DNA of 64,000 nucleotides, taken from positions 1,024,643-1,088,642 of the forward strand of contig NW_006917102.1 in NCBI RefSeq assembly GCF_000516985.1. Reading direction: 5' to 3'. The position numbers were made by a program, and so were the translations under genes. Positions 1 to 12,026 of this stretch are shown here, piece by piece; positions within the stretch are counted from its first letter, which is position 1; each line of letters begins with the position of its first letter. Under the pieces are notes generated by a model. The model did not search any database. It worked only from the letters and a program-made list of their open reading frames with translations, and had not been told where the DNA came from. Origin of the DNA: Pestalotiopsis fici W106-1 (taxonomy: Eukaryota > Ascomycota > Sordariomycetes > Amphisphaeriales > Sporocadaceae).

Positions 1-690
1 ATATCTTACCTTACTGCTTTTGTCCGATAACACAAAAGAGATGCCCAACCACCCGCATCACCGATTGCCAAGCCAAGCGCTCGCCCCGTAGGCGAAGAGC
101 ATCAAGTGACCATGAATGACTTGCGGGTAGCGCAGAAAGGACCGGAACTGAGGCAGGCTGGGCTTTGGTGTGGCAGGCCTCCTCCCTCACCGCGATGATC
201 CGATCCCCCTCCCGTCGATTTTTTAGAAGGGTGGTCGGCCCAAGTCGATCTGTCATTGAAAATGCCTGGTTCTCCCGTTCTTTTAATAATAGCCAGTCAT
301 ATGTATGGATAATGCTACAAGATTGTCCGTGGTATTACACAAATATATCCCCTTTGACTTCCAGAATAAACTCGTGATCCCGGCATCTCTTGCGATTGGT
401 CTCGTTTGGTTGGCTGGCTCTTTCGACAACTACGTCAAATCACAGGACTTTTTGGCCAGGATATTTTGCTTCCCGCTCGCGACAGGTTACATTCAATCGG
501 CCAATGACGAAGTAGGATCATGTCTTTGTCGCCCATATCGAGAGATCTTCACTGGGTTTTCTTTCTCTCTTGACAGTGATTGCTTCTTGTCCAGCTTCAT
601 CCATTCTCATATATATTGCATTTGCTTTTATCCCCGGATTACATCTGCAAGTAATCTGTTCGCCTGTCTATAAGGCGGGGGGGCTCCAAT
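1..690. other. Left edge, no gene called
   Basis: This stretch lies upstream of the first gene. Frames are open at 305-673 (+) and 11-256 (-), but they show no domain and no splice logic linking them to the next gene. An in-frame TAA lies upstream of the ATG at 691. It is best read as promoter and 5' leader, although an unrecognised upstream exon cannot be excluded. Confidence 0.4.
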
Positions 691-1959
691 ATGGAGGTAA
701 GCCCGTTTCTGGGAAATCCTCGCTTACATCACTGAGCGCAATAACTAATTTTCTCACCCAGAGCCTGATCAGACGTGCTGCTGAATTTCCAAATTGGACA
801 CAAGTTCCTATTCCGAATTTTCAACTCTCAGCCAGCGGTCTTTTAGCATTGGCAGACTTGAGCACCATTGCCCAGCGCACTGCTATTGCAGGCGGATCAT
901 CATGGCTCGACGCACTGCTCCTGGCTCCGGGCTTACACTACCAACAGGCGGCCGACGCCCTGGACAAGGAGACGGCCAAATATGACGCCGTGGAACTCGT
1001 GCAGGGGCGCATGTCGACGTACAACATCAACAACCCGGCGACGGTTCGGTATCTGCAAAAGGTCGGCCGGCAGGGCGAGCTCGTGACCGTCGACGTGGGC
1101 ATGATCCCCCAGCGGCAGTACTTTCGTCGTGCGGGCCGCGGTCGCCGCCGCGGCGGCCAGAGAGCCACGATTTGGCGTGACACGGGCTCGGATCTGGGCT
1201 GGTTCTCACATGTGCTGTACCTCGCCAGTCCCGTGTTGACGGTGACGGCAATCGTCTTTCTAGTGTTGCTGCGGGAGTGTGAGTGACCCACCCCTTTGTG
1301 CTCTGGTCTTGAGATGTTGTAACTAATCGACCTTGTCAGGGTACGGAGTAGCTTTCCTGCTCGCCTTGATGCTCTCCCGCATCCTCAACATCTGGGTCAT
1401 CAAGCAGCGCGCAAAACCACCACAGCCTCTGCCACCCGATCCGGACGTCAGTCACATGCTGACGCAATACCTCGTGGACCTGGGCAACGGGCGCTCCGTC
1501 CGGCTGCGCGGCATGGCCGACGATCTCCAAGCCATCACAACATCGTCGTGGCTCCGCGCCAAGACCCACGCCGAGGGCTACCTCGAGGCCGCGGCCAAGC
1601 TGATTGTCTATGTCGTCGCCGCCTTTAGCGGCAACATGTCCCAGGTCGGCGGCATCATCTTCATGGGCTTGCTGCTCATCACGGCTGGCTTGCTTGGCTT
1701 GAGTAATGCCCATGCCAAAACTTTCACAATGCACGGGAGGCTGGCGGCGCCCACGATGGAACGCCTGCCGTACCCGACGGATAAGCCGCCATATCCTCGC
1801 AGCAAGAGCACCTTTAGTGACGGGACCGTGTCGTTTCCGGCAACGACGCAAAGGACGGACACTGGGTTGACTGCTCTCAGTGACTGGGCAGAAACAGGTC
1901 AAGTCGGTGCTCCACTGAGGAATAGCCATCCCTTTGATAAGGACGTGGACTATTCATGA
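691..1959 (+). CDS. Fungal multi-pass membrane protein, three exons
   Basis: The exons are 691-696, 762-1278 and 1340-1959, giving 380 aa. The introns (65 and 61 nt) have GTAAGC and GTGAGT donors; the first has a CTAAT branch-like site. Joining exons 2 and 3 fuses the reading frame through Trp-Tyr-Gly without a break, which supports the model. The first coding exon is only ATG-GAG; it was chosen because the same frame carries a TAA upstream. Three hydrophobic stretches are visible: the end of exon 2 (LASPVLTVTAIVFLVLL), the start of exon 3 (YGVAFLLALMLSRI) and a longer one around LIVYVVAAFSGNMSQ followed by IIFMGLLLITAGLL. A basic RRAGRGRRRGG stretch precedes the first. The C-terminal 80 residues are polar and Pro/Thr-rich. 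I do not recognise the family; the pattern suggests a membrane protein with a cytosolic N-terminal domain. Confidence 0.7.
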
Positions 1960-2432
1960 ATGAGAACAACTCCAATTCAAAGTCGTACGTCACTAGCATG
2001 ATTTATTGAGCATGTGGTTTATAGAATTGTCATATTTTTTTTCTGCAGCCTAAACTAAGCCTTGTTACTAGTCTTACAGATGTCTATATCGTAGTCTCGA
2101 CAAGAACTTGAAACCTTTTGAAGCTGCGTAATACAGTTGGGGGTATATATCGCGAGAAACCATTGCCATGGTGTTTGAGCCATTGAACGCCTTATTCCTT
2201 TGAGATTCATCTCTCCTTGCTTGCAAATATTCCACCCTTAGGTCTTGATAACAAAGGGGATGCCGCAGAGCGAGCTCGTTCGATTTTGGAAAATTAGACT
2301 GCGTATAACGCAAAGACAAGCGTAAAAAGAAAAAGTTTGATGGTCGTGTGATCAGACGTCTGGGAGAACCCGTTCCATCGATGCTGATGGAAAGGGTTTT
2401 GATGAGTGTGAGTGTCGGTCATGGTTCTCGTC
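1960..2432. other. Convergent intergenic spacer
   Basis: This is the 3' flank of two genes that end toward each other (691-1959 plus, 2433-4508 minus). It is AT-rich, with a T run near 2034-2042. No gene is seen in it. Confidence 0.5.
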
Positions 2433-4508
2433 TCAGCCCTCCTCGTTGCATCGAACAACTTCACACAGCGCGCGAATGAATAAGGGGTCAATATCCTTAA
2501 TGTCTCCGGGCCTTACACTCTTCGACTGTGTCAGTGGTTCGCCCGACGTCAAGCGCAGTGTGCCGACCAGCCTCGCAATGCATTTTGCCAAGCCATATCG
2601 CAAATCCTTGAGGGACTGATCGTGCTCATCCGATGTACGATTGGCCACTGAGCCAAAAGTCTTGGTGTTTTCGCGTTTGCCTTGCATAAAGCCTGTCTTG
2701 CCACGTCTGGTGTCTGGGCGAGCCGTGGTAGACGAATCTCGAGGCGGAGCAGTTGTCGAGGGGTCATTTTCAAGACCGAGGAGGGTAGCTGCCTTGTGGG
2801 GAATCTTATTATTATCCGAGCGAAGTGAGGCCTTGTCGGAAATGCTAGGTGCACTTGATTGCTTCGAGCCAGGACGGGCTGTCTGGGTAACCACAGTAGA
2901 CGGCGGGCAGAGAGAGGTAACGTAGTTATAGGCCAGAATGTGGGCATAGAGAGCGTCGCAAAGGTGATCAGTTCCCTTGGGAAAGATGTTCTTGACCGAC
3001 TGCCACACTGCCTTTTGCGATTGTGGCTCTATTGCTTCGTCCAAGGGCGGTGGGAGATATCTCTGGGACGGTTGCAGTTTGGTTGGACTCGGCTCAGGCG
3101 CGCGCTTTGTTGTGAGCCACTTCCATTTTGACGGTTTTGCCGAAGCGTCGGGCGAGTCGAGGGAGAGCTGCGAGTCATCGGCAATGTCGAGTTTGCGGAA
3201 TCTTACTTTCTTGCCATTGCCGCGGATAGTCTCAATGGACAGACTCGAGCAGGTCAGAATGGTCTCTGGAAAACATGCCACCGATATGCGCAGAGTGTCG
3301 AGTACCTCTGGTGCAACATGAAGACGCGAGCCCTGGAAGTCCTTTGTCGGCGATGGCAGATGGCCAAACTCAATAGAGCTCTGGTCGACCCATCGCTCAA
3401 TATCGGCCAAGGGCGAAACGATGGTGGGTGTGGCAACTTGATTCACTTCCTTAGGCGTCGCGACGGATTGATCAAAGGTATCGTCATCCTCGTCGTCTTC
3501 ATCGTCAGAGTTCAATGACAACATGCTGCGTGCTTCATCGTCTCTAGAATAAGGCGATGCGTTACCGGCTGAGCTTGGTCGTCTGGTGGGGGTGACTGTG
3601 GGCATGAGATTGGAGTTGATGATGGAACTGTGGCGGACTGAAGACGGCGAATGAGGAGAGGCGCGTTGGTAAGACACACGTAGAAAGTCGGAATTCTGCG
3701 TCAGTGATGAACGTCGAGCAGGGAACCCATTAGGCCGCGTGCTGGTGCTGGTGCTGCTGTTGAACGACGACGGAGTCTCTGGTTGCATCAAGCTCGTGCC
3801 AAAGTTCATTGGCGACTTGAATGCAGGCAGAGGCTCCGCGACGGATGGGGAAGGTTTACCATTTCCCAACGAAATTGTTCGCAGCTCGCCACCAATATCC
3901 CGTGGGGAACGTGGTGAATCCAATGGCGATCGTGGGCTGGACTGTTGTCGAATGTTGCTGAGGGATTGGCACCTCTCCACCTGAGAGGCGTTGCTACTGT
4001 TGTGGTTGATGCTGCTACTGTGGTGGGCGTCGTTTGTAAGTTGGAGATCGGTCCAGCTGCCATTGGAATTCTTATCAATCGGCGAATTAGACTTGTCACT
4101 GGCGGAAAACCTGCCAGACGTAACAGAGGTTGCTGCCGTGCCAACCGATACTTCACGGCCACGCCCAGCTACCGATGGAGGCTCCATTCCGCCCGACGAG
4201 TCTGTCGATGTCGACTCAAAGCTTTGCCTTCTTTCTCGTCCAGACGCCATGTCTAATTGGTGATTGCCAGATTCCACGGTTTGTAAGGATCTCATTCGTA
4301 CCAAAACGTGTCGTTGATCGGGCGACGATAACAGTCCAGAGGATCTATCCTGCAATGAGTTGTGTCTCCTGCCTCCATGGCCGGACAGCGAAGCTGCGGG
4401 AGCCCCAGCCGTTAAATTCTTGGACCGAAACACTTCTTCTGACAGCCCCAAGTCACCTGCAAGCATCTCCGGAAAGTTGCAGTCCATGAGTGGCTCCGGG
4501 ACCTCCAT
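2433..4508 (-). CDS. Ser/Pro-rich conserved-looking fungal protein, 691 aa
   Basis: This is a single long open frame. The frame is open a little further 5', but the first ATG is at 4508 and begins MEVPEPLMDCNFPEML. The first 380 residues are low-complexity (Ser, Asn, Pro, with SPRSP-like proline-directed phosphorylation motifs). An acidic run (NSDDEDDEDDDTFD) follows. The last 300 residues look folded: a segment beginning AVWQSVKNIFPKGTDHLCD and a C-terminal helix-rich part (LRYGLAKCIARLVGTLRL) ending in PLFIRALCEVVRCNEEG. No catalytic motif is seen and no family is recognised. Length, codon use and Ser/Pro composition are typical of regulatory or scaffolding proteins of moulds. The neighbours give no functional hint. 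Confidence 0.75.
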   Translation of the reverse strand: MEVPEPLMDCNFPEMLAGDLGLSEEVFRSKNLTAGAPAASLSGHGGRRHNSLQDRSSGLLSSPDQRHVLVRMRSLQTVESGNHQLDMASGRERRQSFESTSTDSSGGMEPPSVAGRGREVSVGTAATSVTSGRFSASDKSNSPIDKNSNGSWTDLQLTNDAHHSSSINHNSSNASQVERCQSLSNIRQQSSPRSPLDSPRSPRDIGGELRTISLGNGKPSPSVAEPLPAFKSPMNFGTSLMQPETPSSFNSSTSTSTRPNGFPARRSSLTQNSDFLRVSYQRASPHSPSSVRHSSIINSNLMPTVTPTRRPSSAGNASPYSRDDEARSMLSLNSDDEDDEDDDTFDQSVATPKEVNQVATPTIVSPLADIERWVDQSSIEFGHLPSPTKDFQGSRLHVAPEVLDTLRISVACFPETILTCSSLSIETIRGNGKKVRFRKLDIADDSQLSLDSPDASAKPSKWKWLTTKRAPEPSPTKLQPSQRYLPPPLDEAIEPQSQKAVWQSVKNIFPKGTDHLCDALYAHILAYNYVTSLCPPSTVVTQTARPGSKQSSAPSISDKASLRSDNNKIPHKAATLLGLENDPSTTAPPRDSSTTARPDTRRGKTGFMQGKRENTKTFGSVANRTSDEHDQSLKDLRYGLAKCIARLVGTLRLTSGEPLTQSKSVRPGDIKDIDPLFIRALCEVVRCNEEG

Positions 4509-7500
4509 GATTGGCAACGGTCAATGGCACTTTGCCGAACAGGCCTGGTGCTTCAAATATGCAGTTGCTGGGCGGTCTGCACCTGGGCAATATCGAGATG
4601 AGCCACCTTACTGGCTGTTGCACGCCCAGAGGAATGCGGCCGTCGGTCCTAATCGTTGGTCACACAAGAGAAAACAAAATGTGTACGGGTCCGTTTGCCC
4701 CCAGAGGCAGCAGAAATCTGGGAAACTCGAGGGTGATGCGGACCGGCTACGCGAAGGTAGCACAGCAGTCAATCGTGTGATCAAAAGAGTCAAAGCCAGC
4801 CTTGTAGTTGCTGAGCAGGCAAGCACAAGCGGCAACACACACATGCAACAACAACAGACATACGGGGTAACAGTATGTAAGTAGGCACTTAAAGTATGGA
4901 GAAGAGAGAAAGGAAAACAAGATTGACACTGGATCAGATTGATTGGGGAATTTGCTCCTCCACTACAAAGACAGCACGGTTCAGAAGGGACATGGGCGGC
5001 GATGGGAGAGGCTTTTGAGCAGATCGCCCATTTAGCATTCCTAGGGCACAAGGGGTTCATCCGCTGGTGTCCGGAGAGGAATGGTGGCAGGTGGGGCGTT
5101 AGTAGGTTGGCATGGGATCGGGAAAAAAAAGAAAGAGAATAAGAATCCTGATCCGTCCCTCCCTTGCCTACATACATCCACAAGCACAACATGGCGTTCA
5201 CTAAATAAACTAGCCAGTGTGGTTGTTGTATACATTAGTTGTTGTGAGGAGCAAGAGAACGAGACATGTACGACAGATTGAGTTGAGACACCTATTAACT
5301 TGAGTTTACACTCTTCATATCGACTTGCAGTAGCCGACCAGTCAGTGGTTGCTTTTTGGAGCTGCACCAGCGATCAGTGAGCTGCAGTCAGAACATTTTC
5401 GTAATCAGCCCCTAGACTGTCTCCACGTTGCCAAGTGATCAGCTACCGGGATCGAATTTAGTCGTGATGTTAGCAGACCAGACTACGAAGCCATGTTCTG
5501 CCATGTCATTGTGGCAGTGGATAGTTCGGGGGGGACCTGGGCTAAACTGAATTTGTATTGCCACTTGCTCAAAAGTAGCGAAAAAAGTAGGGGCTCAATC
5601 TCCAGTTGACCAGGGGAGATGCTGGGCGATTAAGGGTGCTAATGCTAGGAATCAGGAATCAGAAATCAGGAACCGGCAAATGATGCCCTCTAATCACGGT
5701 TTTTGGTGTGATTGCTCATTATCCCCGTGCCGAAGAACAAGTCCTTCTGGAACGATTGGATACAACCTGGTATTCTTAACTTGCCGAAGGTGCACACACT
5801 CATCACTTTCAGTTCTCTAGCTACATACACTACACCATATTTACCTATAACCGCATACTTCGTACATAAGGGGGGGAAGGGGGACAAGGCTTAAAAAAAG
5901 AAATTATGCAAGGGCACATACGTCCCTCAACGTGGCTGCTAGGGATGTCATTGGATGCAGTGCTGATCATGGCTCGTGGCCTTGATCTGCGGGTGAATGG
6001 TTCTCTGGTGTGTGTGCATCGCAAAGTATCGCCTGCATGCTGCCATCCGGGTATAATGTGGTCGAGGCACATTTTATGGTGGTATTGGAACGGCTGATAT
6101 GTCGGGCAGCCACATGGCGTAACGACGAATTATACCTCGACTCGAAACAAGAAGCACAAAGCCGAAAGCAACACCAAAGCCCGCCCCCCTGGGAGCTTCT
6201 GATGAGGAACACAGGGCTTCCCGGGCTGGGCTTCTGCAACGAGAACGAACGCAAAGGAAGCGGCTGACCACATTTGTACTCCCTGGGCTTGACTTTTCTT
6301 GAGAACGAGTCCGATGGCAGCGAACGGTAGCGATATAGCCAGGGACGCCGATAACGCGCGCATGAAGCCTAGCTCTTACATTCATATGATATAATTCGGA
6401 GCTGAACCAAGGCTGGGTGATTTTTGCGAAGCCAGCGTCGTAATGAATCTGGAAACGAATATTAAGCCATCATTCCGTGAGGCGCCTGCTTGCCTGCCTG
6501 TTGTTTAGTCTCCCACATTTGTAATCCACGAACAGATTGCCTTTTTCTGATAGTGACACACACACACACACACACACTGAATGAGTATGAGGGGAGGCGG
6601 GCTGGGCAAAGACTGACTGATTGATTAAATGCAACTCTCGCGTATCACAGTCGCGTCACTGTCAAAGCACAGCGCTCCAGAGTAATTAGTGCAGGCCCTG
6701 TTGACAAAGAAAAGCAATGTCGGGCTCACCGATGTTTTTCGTTTTTTTCCATAGTTTGACGGCTGACGATTATTTGACACGTCGGGGTCGCATCTGTCAT
6801 GACCCAGTGGCTTTCCAAACATGACCCATCTGCTCGCCACTCGGAAGATCTAAACATCAGCTCTTCGCTTATCGAAAATGTTCGGCGAGAGACGATGAAT
6901 AATGGCTACAAACTCTGTAGCATCTCGACTACATAGGTACGCAATACACCTAGACAGAGCGATGTATCGAAATCTAATAATGGAACCCAAATTTAAAAAA
7001 AGTGATTAATGCTTATCGATTATATTCAATGGCAAACCCATCGAGGCAGAGGTCCATTTCTACGGTGAGCCTACATAGTTTTCACCCATGCTCCTACATT
7101 TAAAGAGCTCGAGGCTAGATCCTGGTCAGCTTCAGCGGCATTACCCCAAAGCCGATTCAATACTGTGTACGGAATATGGAACATGAGAAGCTTGCGAGAT
7201 ATTGGAGCAGGGTGTCACCAGCGACCGTTGCGTCTGGCCCATTACTGGCGCCTGGTGGCCTCTGCTGGTTCTCCCGCAAAAAACAAGTCCAATCGTACGC
7301 CAAGAAGACCCGGGGAGGGGACCCTAAGTACAATGTAGTTAGCGGGGCTACAGAGCTCCCGTCCCGCTTCTAAAATTTTTGGATAGCTTCTTTGCGTCGC
7401 GGCATGGATGAAAAATTTCCAAATGCTAATGTAGCTGGAGCTTGCTTGCCTTAGGTTTGGGCTAATTGACGGGCTGCGTTTCTTGTTGCCTTGCAAAAGA

Positions 7501-7740
7501 AAGGCAAGTTATCTTTCAATCGCAACATTGCTGCCGTCGCGCACAACCCAGGTGAAACAAACTGGGATTTTTGGGAAATTGCGCCGCTGAGTTGTCGTTG
7601 CAGCAGCAGCACCATCAGTGAAGACTTGTGTACCTGGTTTTGGAACCATACATACCTTTGCCTACGCGCATTGGCAAAAGTTTCTTTGCCCATCGCTATC
7701 GAGTCCCGTCCCACCGACAACCTGCCGAGCCGCCGACAAG
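4509..7740. other. 3.2-kb divergent intergenic region
   Basis: It separates the minus-strand Ser-rich gene from IPI3 (+). Many short frames are open but none carries a domain, signal peptide or splice pattern that I could support. It holds a (CA)n microsatellite at 6556-6577. The length suggests long 5' leaders and promoters for both flanking genes; an unrecognised non-coding RNA or small gene remains possible. Confidence 0.4.
6556..6577. repeat. (AC)n microsatellite
   Basis: Eleven perfect AC dinucleotides lie in the intergenic region upstream of IPI3. Confidence 0.95.
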
Positions 7741-9119
7741 ATGCTGACCGAACGATACTTTGCGGCTGTGAATGGCCCTCCCATTGCCAACAACACTGCC
7801 ATTGCCAAGGACGTGGGTATATACGAGCATATCCTCCACCCGAGCCATTCGACAGCCAATACCTTCAAGAAGAGTTCAGCTCCGCCAAACTGTCTCGCTG
7901 TCAGCAACACTCACGTATTCTCTGCCCAGCATGAAAAGTCCACGGTCCATGTGTACACCAGAGCAAAGGGAACCCACGAGGTGACGGTGACATTTCAAGA
8001 AAGAATCAAGACCGTCACTCTGTTTGGTCAAGTCTTGATCCTCGGCACAGATCAGGGTCGGGTTATCCTTTGGGAGGTATGTTGAATTCTAGATCACAAC
8101 CACGAGAGCCAATGCTAACTCGAGGTCAGACTTGCACTGGAAGGCAAATCACCACTCCCGCATGCCATGTACAAGCAATCACCTGCATGGCCGTGACTCC
8201 ATACCACCTGCTTACAGGCTCCGATGACTCCAACATTCAAGTATGGGACCTTGCTCGCCTGCTAGAGCTTGATACGACCGTCGAACATGAGCCGGAAAAG
8301 ACCTTGTCCAACCACCGAGCCGCCATTACAGCCTTGGCCGCCAGCCAGAGCATCAACCGAGATACCAGCATTTGCGTTTCCGCCAGCAAAGACAAATCAT
8401 GCATCATCTGGAACTATCATACTGGCGAGGCCTTGCGAACTCTGCTGTTCCCTAGCCCACTCACTGCCCTATGCTTAGATCCTTGCGCACGCGCTTTTTA
8501 TGTTTCAAGTGACAACGGCGCCATGTTTTCCGTCGAACTTTTTGCAGAAAAGGCATTAATCGGTGGCCAAAGCGCAGAGGCAAGCTCAACTGTAGTTCAA
8601 ATTTCGTCTCCATTTGGTCAATCACCACAAGAGACGGGAGCAGCATCTTGTCTTGGTCTCACTTACGACGGCACAGTCCTACTGTCGGGTCACTCTAATG
8701 GTCAGATTCTCAGGTGGGATCTCAGCACCAAGGCGATTGCAACCGAAGTGGCCAATTTGAATGCTTCGGTGAGCAACCTTCTCTTTGTGTCGCCAATCCC
8801 CACGTCCGAAGCTGTCACGACTGTCAACATTATCAAGCCATTCCTGGGCAGTCGTAGCTACAATTTCACAGCGCAGCTAGAGTCAGATCTAGTCGGTGAA
8901 ACGAGATTGGGTAAGATGCTAGAGTCCAAGGGCTTCTCGCATGACATCCTCGAACAGGCAATATCTGCTCTACAGCAGCCTTTATCCACCACAGCTCCCG
9001 CCGGAGATGAGGCATTGCGTAAAGAGAATGAGGAGCTCAGGGAAATCATTAATGAGCAGCGCGCGCTGCAAAAGAAGACTATGCAAAGATATGTGGAGGC
9101 CAAATCAGCGACTTCCTGA
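7741..9119 (+). CDS. IPI3: IPI3-like WD40 ribosome-assembly protein
   Basis: The exons are 7741-8076 and 8130-9119, giving 441 aa. The 53-nt intron has a GTATGT donor, a GCTAAC branch point and a CAG acceptor. The WD repeat signature is clear: LTGSDDSNIQVWDLARLL, CVSASKDKSCIIWNY and LLSGHSNGQILRWDLS, which belong to a beta-propeller covering most of the protein. The C-terminus is a short coiled coil (ENEELREIINEQRALQKKTM), as in Ipi3, the WD40 subunit of the Rix1 (Rix1-Ipi1-Ipi3) complex that works in ITS2 processing and maturation of the nucleolar/nuclear pre-60S particle. It is shorter than yeast Ipi3, as expected for a protein without long insertions. The start was chosen because MLTERYFAAVNG fits the N-terminal strand; an in-frame extension upstream lacks such features. 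Confidence 0.85.
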
Positions 9120-9120
9120 G

Positions 9121-9742
9121 CATCAAGCAACCGAGATTCGACCTCATCAAAAATGCAGACCATATACTACGCGCGTCACTGACGCAAATTCCCTGGATCG
9201 CGAGTGCGCCATATGTCTGAAACATGCCCCCCATTCGACGCAGATTCTCCCCTGTGGGGGGTTCGGGGTATCTGTGCGGGTCGACTTGAGCCTCATGCCT
9301 TACGCACGGCCAAATTCTTCCGCAGATATTCCGTAACCTGGTTCGTCTGATGTTGAGCCATATAAGCTTGGAAACGCCAATGCGGCAGTACGGTTTGATG
9401 TACCTGAGCAGCACGCCACTGCCGCCAAGGTATCTACTAGATCCGGTGTTCCTGGGACCTATACGATGCCAGGGACTCACTCCACATATCGTGCAAGCTT
9501 TTTAGCGATTGGAGAGCGTCGCCGCCGAACTGGAACAAACAGGAATCACCTCCAATACGCGCCTCTTCCCTGTCCCATTGCCCGGACTTTGGACGTTTCC
9601 GTGGCTTATCTTTGCCTACATGTGCCTTTTACTTTGGAGATCCGACACCATGAAACCGACCTCCTACAAAATGGTAATGGTATCATTGACTCGGATACGC
9701 GCGTGCATGTGCTTGGTCTTGAATACGTCTGAATACCTATAG
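9121..9742 (+). pseudogene. Possible decayed gene with half a RING motif
   Basis: Between IPI3 and the sedolisin, three forward frames each show short coding-like pieces but no continuous model. One frame has DRECAICLKHAPHSTQILPC (9202-9261), which fits the first half of a RING finger (C-x2-C...C), but the His expected two residues later is Gly. Downstream, a possible 76-nt intron (GTATCTACTAG...TTTTTAG, 9430-9505) would join pieces ending HATAAK and starting RLESVAAELEQ, followed by a hydrophobic segment (WTFPWLIFAYMCLLLW). In-frame stops at 9334 and elsewhere prevent a clean reading. It could be a decayed gene, or coincidence. Confidence 0.25.
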
Positions 9743-9820
9743 AATATAATAAAAGCACCAGTCTTTGCAACCCGATATGGCACTTGATGAGATGGATTTG
9801 TGTCGATTTGGGTCGTGACG

Positions 9821-11877
9821 ATGAGGTTTGCGCTATTTGCTAGTGTACTGGCTGCCCTGGTGGTGGCTATAGAGGCAAAGCCACTTCAAAGAACAACAAA
9901 CCATGTTGTTCATGAAGAACGGACTGTGCCCAGAAGGCACTGGACAAAGATGGGCCGTGTTCACTGGTTCAAGACTCTGCCTGTCCGGATTGGCCTGTCC
10001 CAATCGAATCTCCATAGAGCCGAGGAGTTTATCAATGCAGTCTCTCATCCACAGTCGGCTAATTATGGCAAGCACTGGACGTCAAAGCAGATTGCCGAGA
10101 CCTTTGCTCCAAGTCTGGAGTCGGCTGATGCTGTAAGGCAATGGCTCGAGGCTGAAGGCATAGCTTCTGATCGGGTCAAGCTTTCAAAAGGCCGTCACTG
10201 GTTAGAGTTCAAAGCAACTGTGCAAGAGGTGGAACGACTTCTCAAGACTGAATACCATGTCTATCAACACAAGCAGCATGGCAACTTGCACGTCGCCTGT
10301 GACAAGTATCATGTTCCCAATCACCTGATGGAGCACATCGACTTGATCACCCCTACCATTCATTTCGACCAGCGAGTTGGGCACGAGCGGGAGAACAAGC
10401 AGGCTCCTGTCACTGAGAAGCATCAGGAAGAATTACGACGAAGATCATTGGCGAAAAGGCAGCGACCCGAAAAAGGAATCCTTGGCTCAGTCCTGAACGA
10501 CGGCTTCTCGCCCAAGCAAGGTGCCATCATTGAAAACGCCATTGCCACATTGGAAAATTGCGACACCATGTTAACCATTGACTGCATCCGGGCACTGTAC
10601 TCTGTCCCACCTGGATCACTCTCGCAATCCAACAATACTCTTGGAATCGTCGAATACACCCCACAGGCCTTTCTCCAAGAGGACCTCGACCTGTTTTTTG
10701 AGCAATTCCAACCTCGGCTTGCCGGTAAATCGCCCATTGTCCAATTAATCGACAATGCAGTTGTTCAGACGACAAATAAGAGTTTCAACTTCAACGGAGA
10801 GTCTGCTCTCGATCTCGAATTCGCCATGGGCCTCATCTTTCCGCAGCAGGCCACCTTGTTCCAAGTCGGCGATCTCAACCAAGGTGGCAGTTTTGGCAAT
10901 CTGCTCGACGCGCTGGACGGCAGCTTTTGCACGTTCGAGGGCGGCGACTCCAAGGACCCCAACATTGACGGACAGTACGCCGAAGACATTCGCTGCGGCA
11001 CGGCCCAGGCCACAAACGTCATCTCGACCAGTTACGGATACAACGAGGGCGACCTCGGCGCCCGTTATGAGCAAAGACAGTGCGCAGAGTACATGAAGCT
11101 CGCCCTGCAGGGCGTGTCCATGATCTTTTCGTCTGGCGACAATGGCGTGGCTGGGAACCAAGCCGTGTGCATTGATCCCACCACGGGTGCATACAATGAC
11201 GGCTCGACTGGTCTCTTTAATCCTTCCTTTCCCGGTACATGTCCATATGTAACATCGGTTGGTGCAACGCAGATCCTCAATGGCTCTTCCGTCCGGTCGC
11301 CAGAGAGTGCGTGCGAAGAAGTCATCTTTTCCGGCGGGGGCTTTTCCAATGTTTTCGCCATGCCTTCGTACCAGGAAAAGGCCATCAAATCCTACTTTGC
11401 CGATTCTGCGCCGTCGTATACTGCCGAGCAATTCAACAATTCCCAGACGGTTAGGGGCTATCCGGATGTGGCTGCTAATGGCGCCCGGTACCTGACTGCC
11501 GTAGACGGCAACTTTACTCTCTCATTTGGCACGTCGGCCTCGGCGCCGGTTTTCGCATCCCTCATCAACATGATCAATGAGAAGCGTCTGGCCGCTGGCA
11601 AGTCCCCGGTCGGATTTGTCAACACTGTGCTGTACGAAAACCCTCAAGTCTTGAACGACATCACCAACGGACAAAACCCCGGCTGCGGTACCAATGGGTT
11701 TTCGGCTGTCGCTGGGTGGGACCCGGTAACAGGTCTTGGGTAAGTGGCTATTCTTGTCCAGACTAATACCAACGAGTAATCTCGGTTGGCCGTAGCACCG
11801 TTGAGCTAACAAAGGACTATTATTATAGGACGCCAAACTACCCGGCAATGGAACAGCTTTTCCTTAGTTTGCCATAG
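9821..11877 (+). CDS. Secreted sedolisin / tripeptidyl peptidase (S53)
   Basis: The exons are 9821-11739 and 11829-11877, giving 655 aa. The 89-nt intron splits the family's closing motif: GLG + TPNYPAMEQLFLSLP. A signal peptide is obvious (MRFALFASVLAALVVAIEA). The pro-kumamolisin activation domain covers roughly residues 35-190 (SHPQSANYGKHW is typical). The catalytic domain has the acid pair in GESALDLEF (Glu327 and Asp331), the SYGYNEGD strand and the nucleophile in FGTSASAP (Ser572). Sedolisins are acid serine-carboxyl peptidases, usually tripeptidyl aminopeptidases, secreted for nutrient digestion at low pH. A basic stretch before the mature domain (RRRSLAKRQRPEKG) fits processing at KR. 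The track start seven codons upstream was rejected because the signal peptide starts at 9821. Confidence 0.93.
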
Positions 11878-12026
11878 TTACAAATGTACGAGTCCATGAA
11901 CGAGAATCTATGCAGAAGTATAAATAGCATTATTTCAAAATCCAATTTGATTACGTTAAATTGGTCAAGGGCATTTTATGGTACTTTGATGCCGGGTCAT
12001 ACTCTCAATAGTCTAATTAACATTAT

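Noticed and set aside
305..673. 122-codon plus frame before the first gene
   Set aside because: It could not be joined in phase to the exons at 691-1959 by plausible splice sites and shows no domain.
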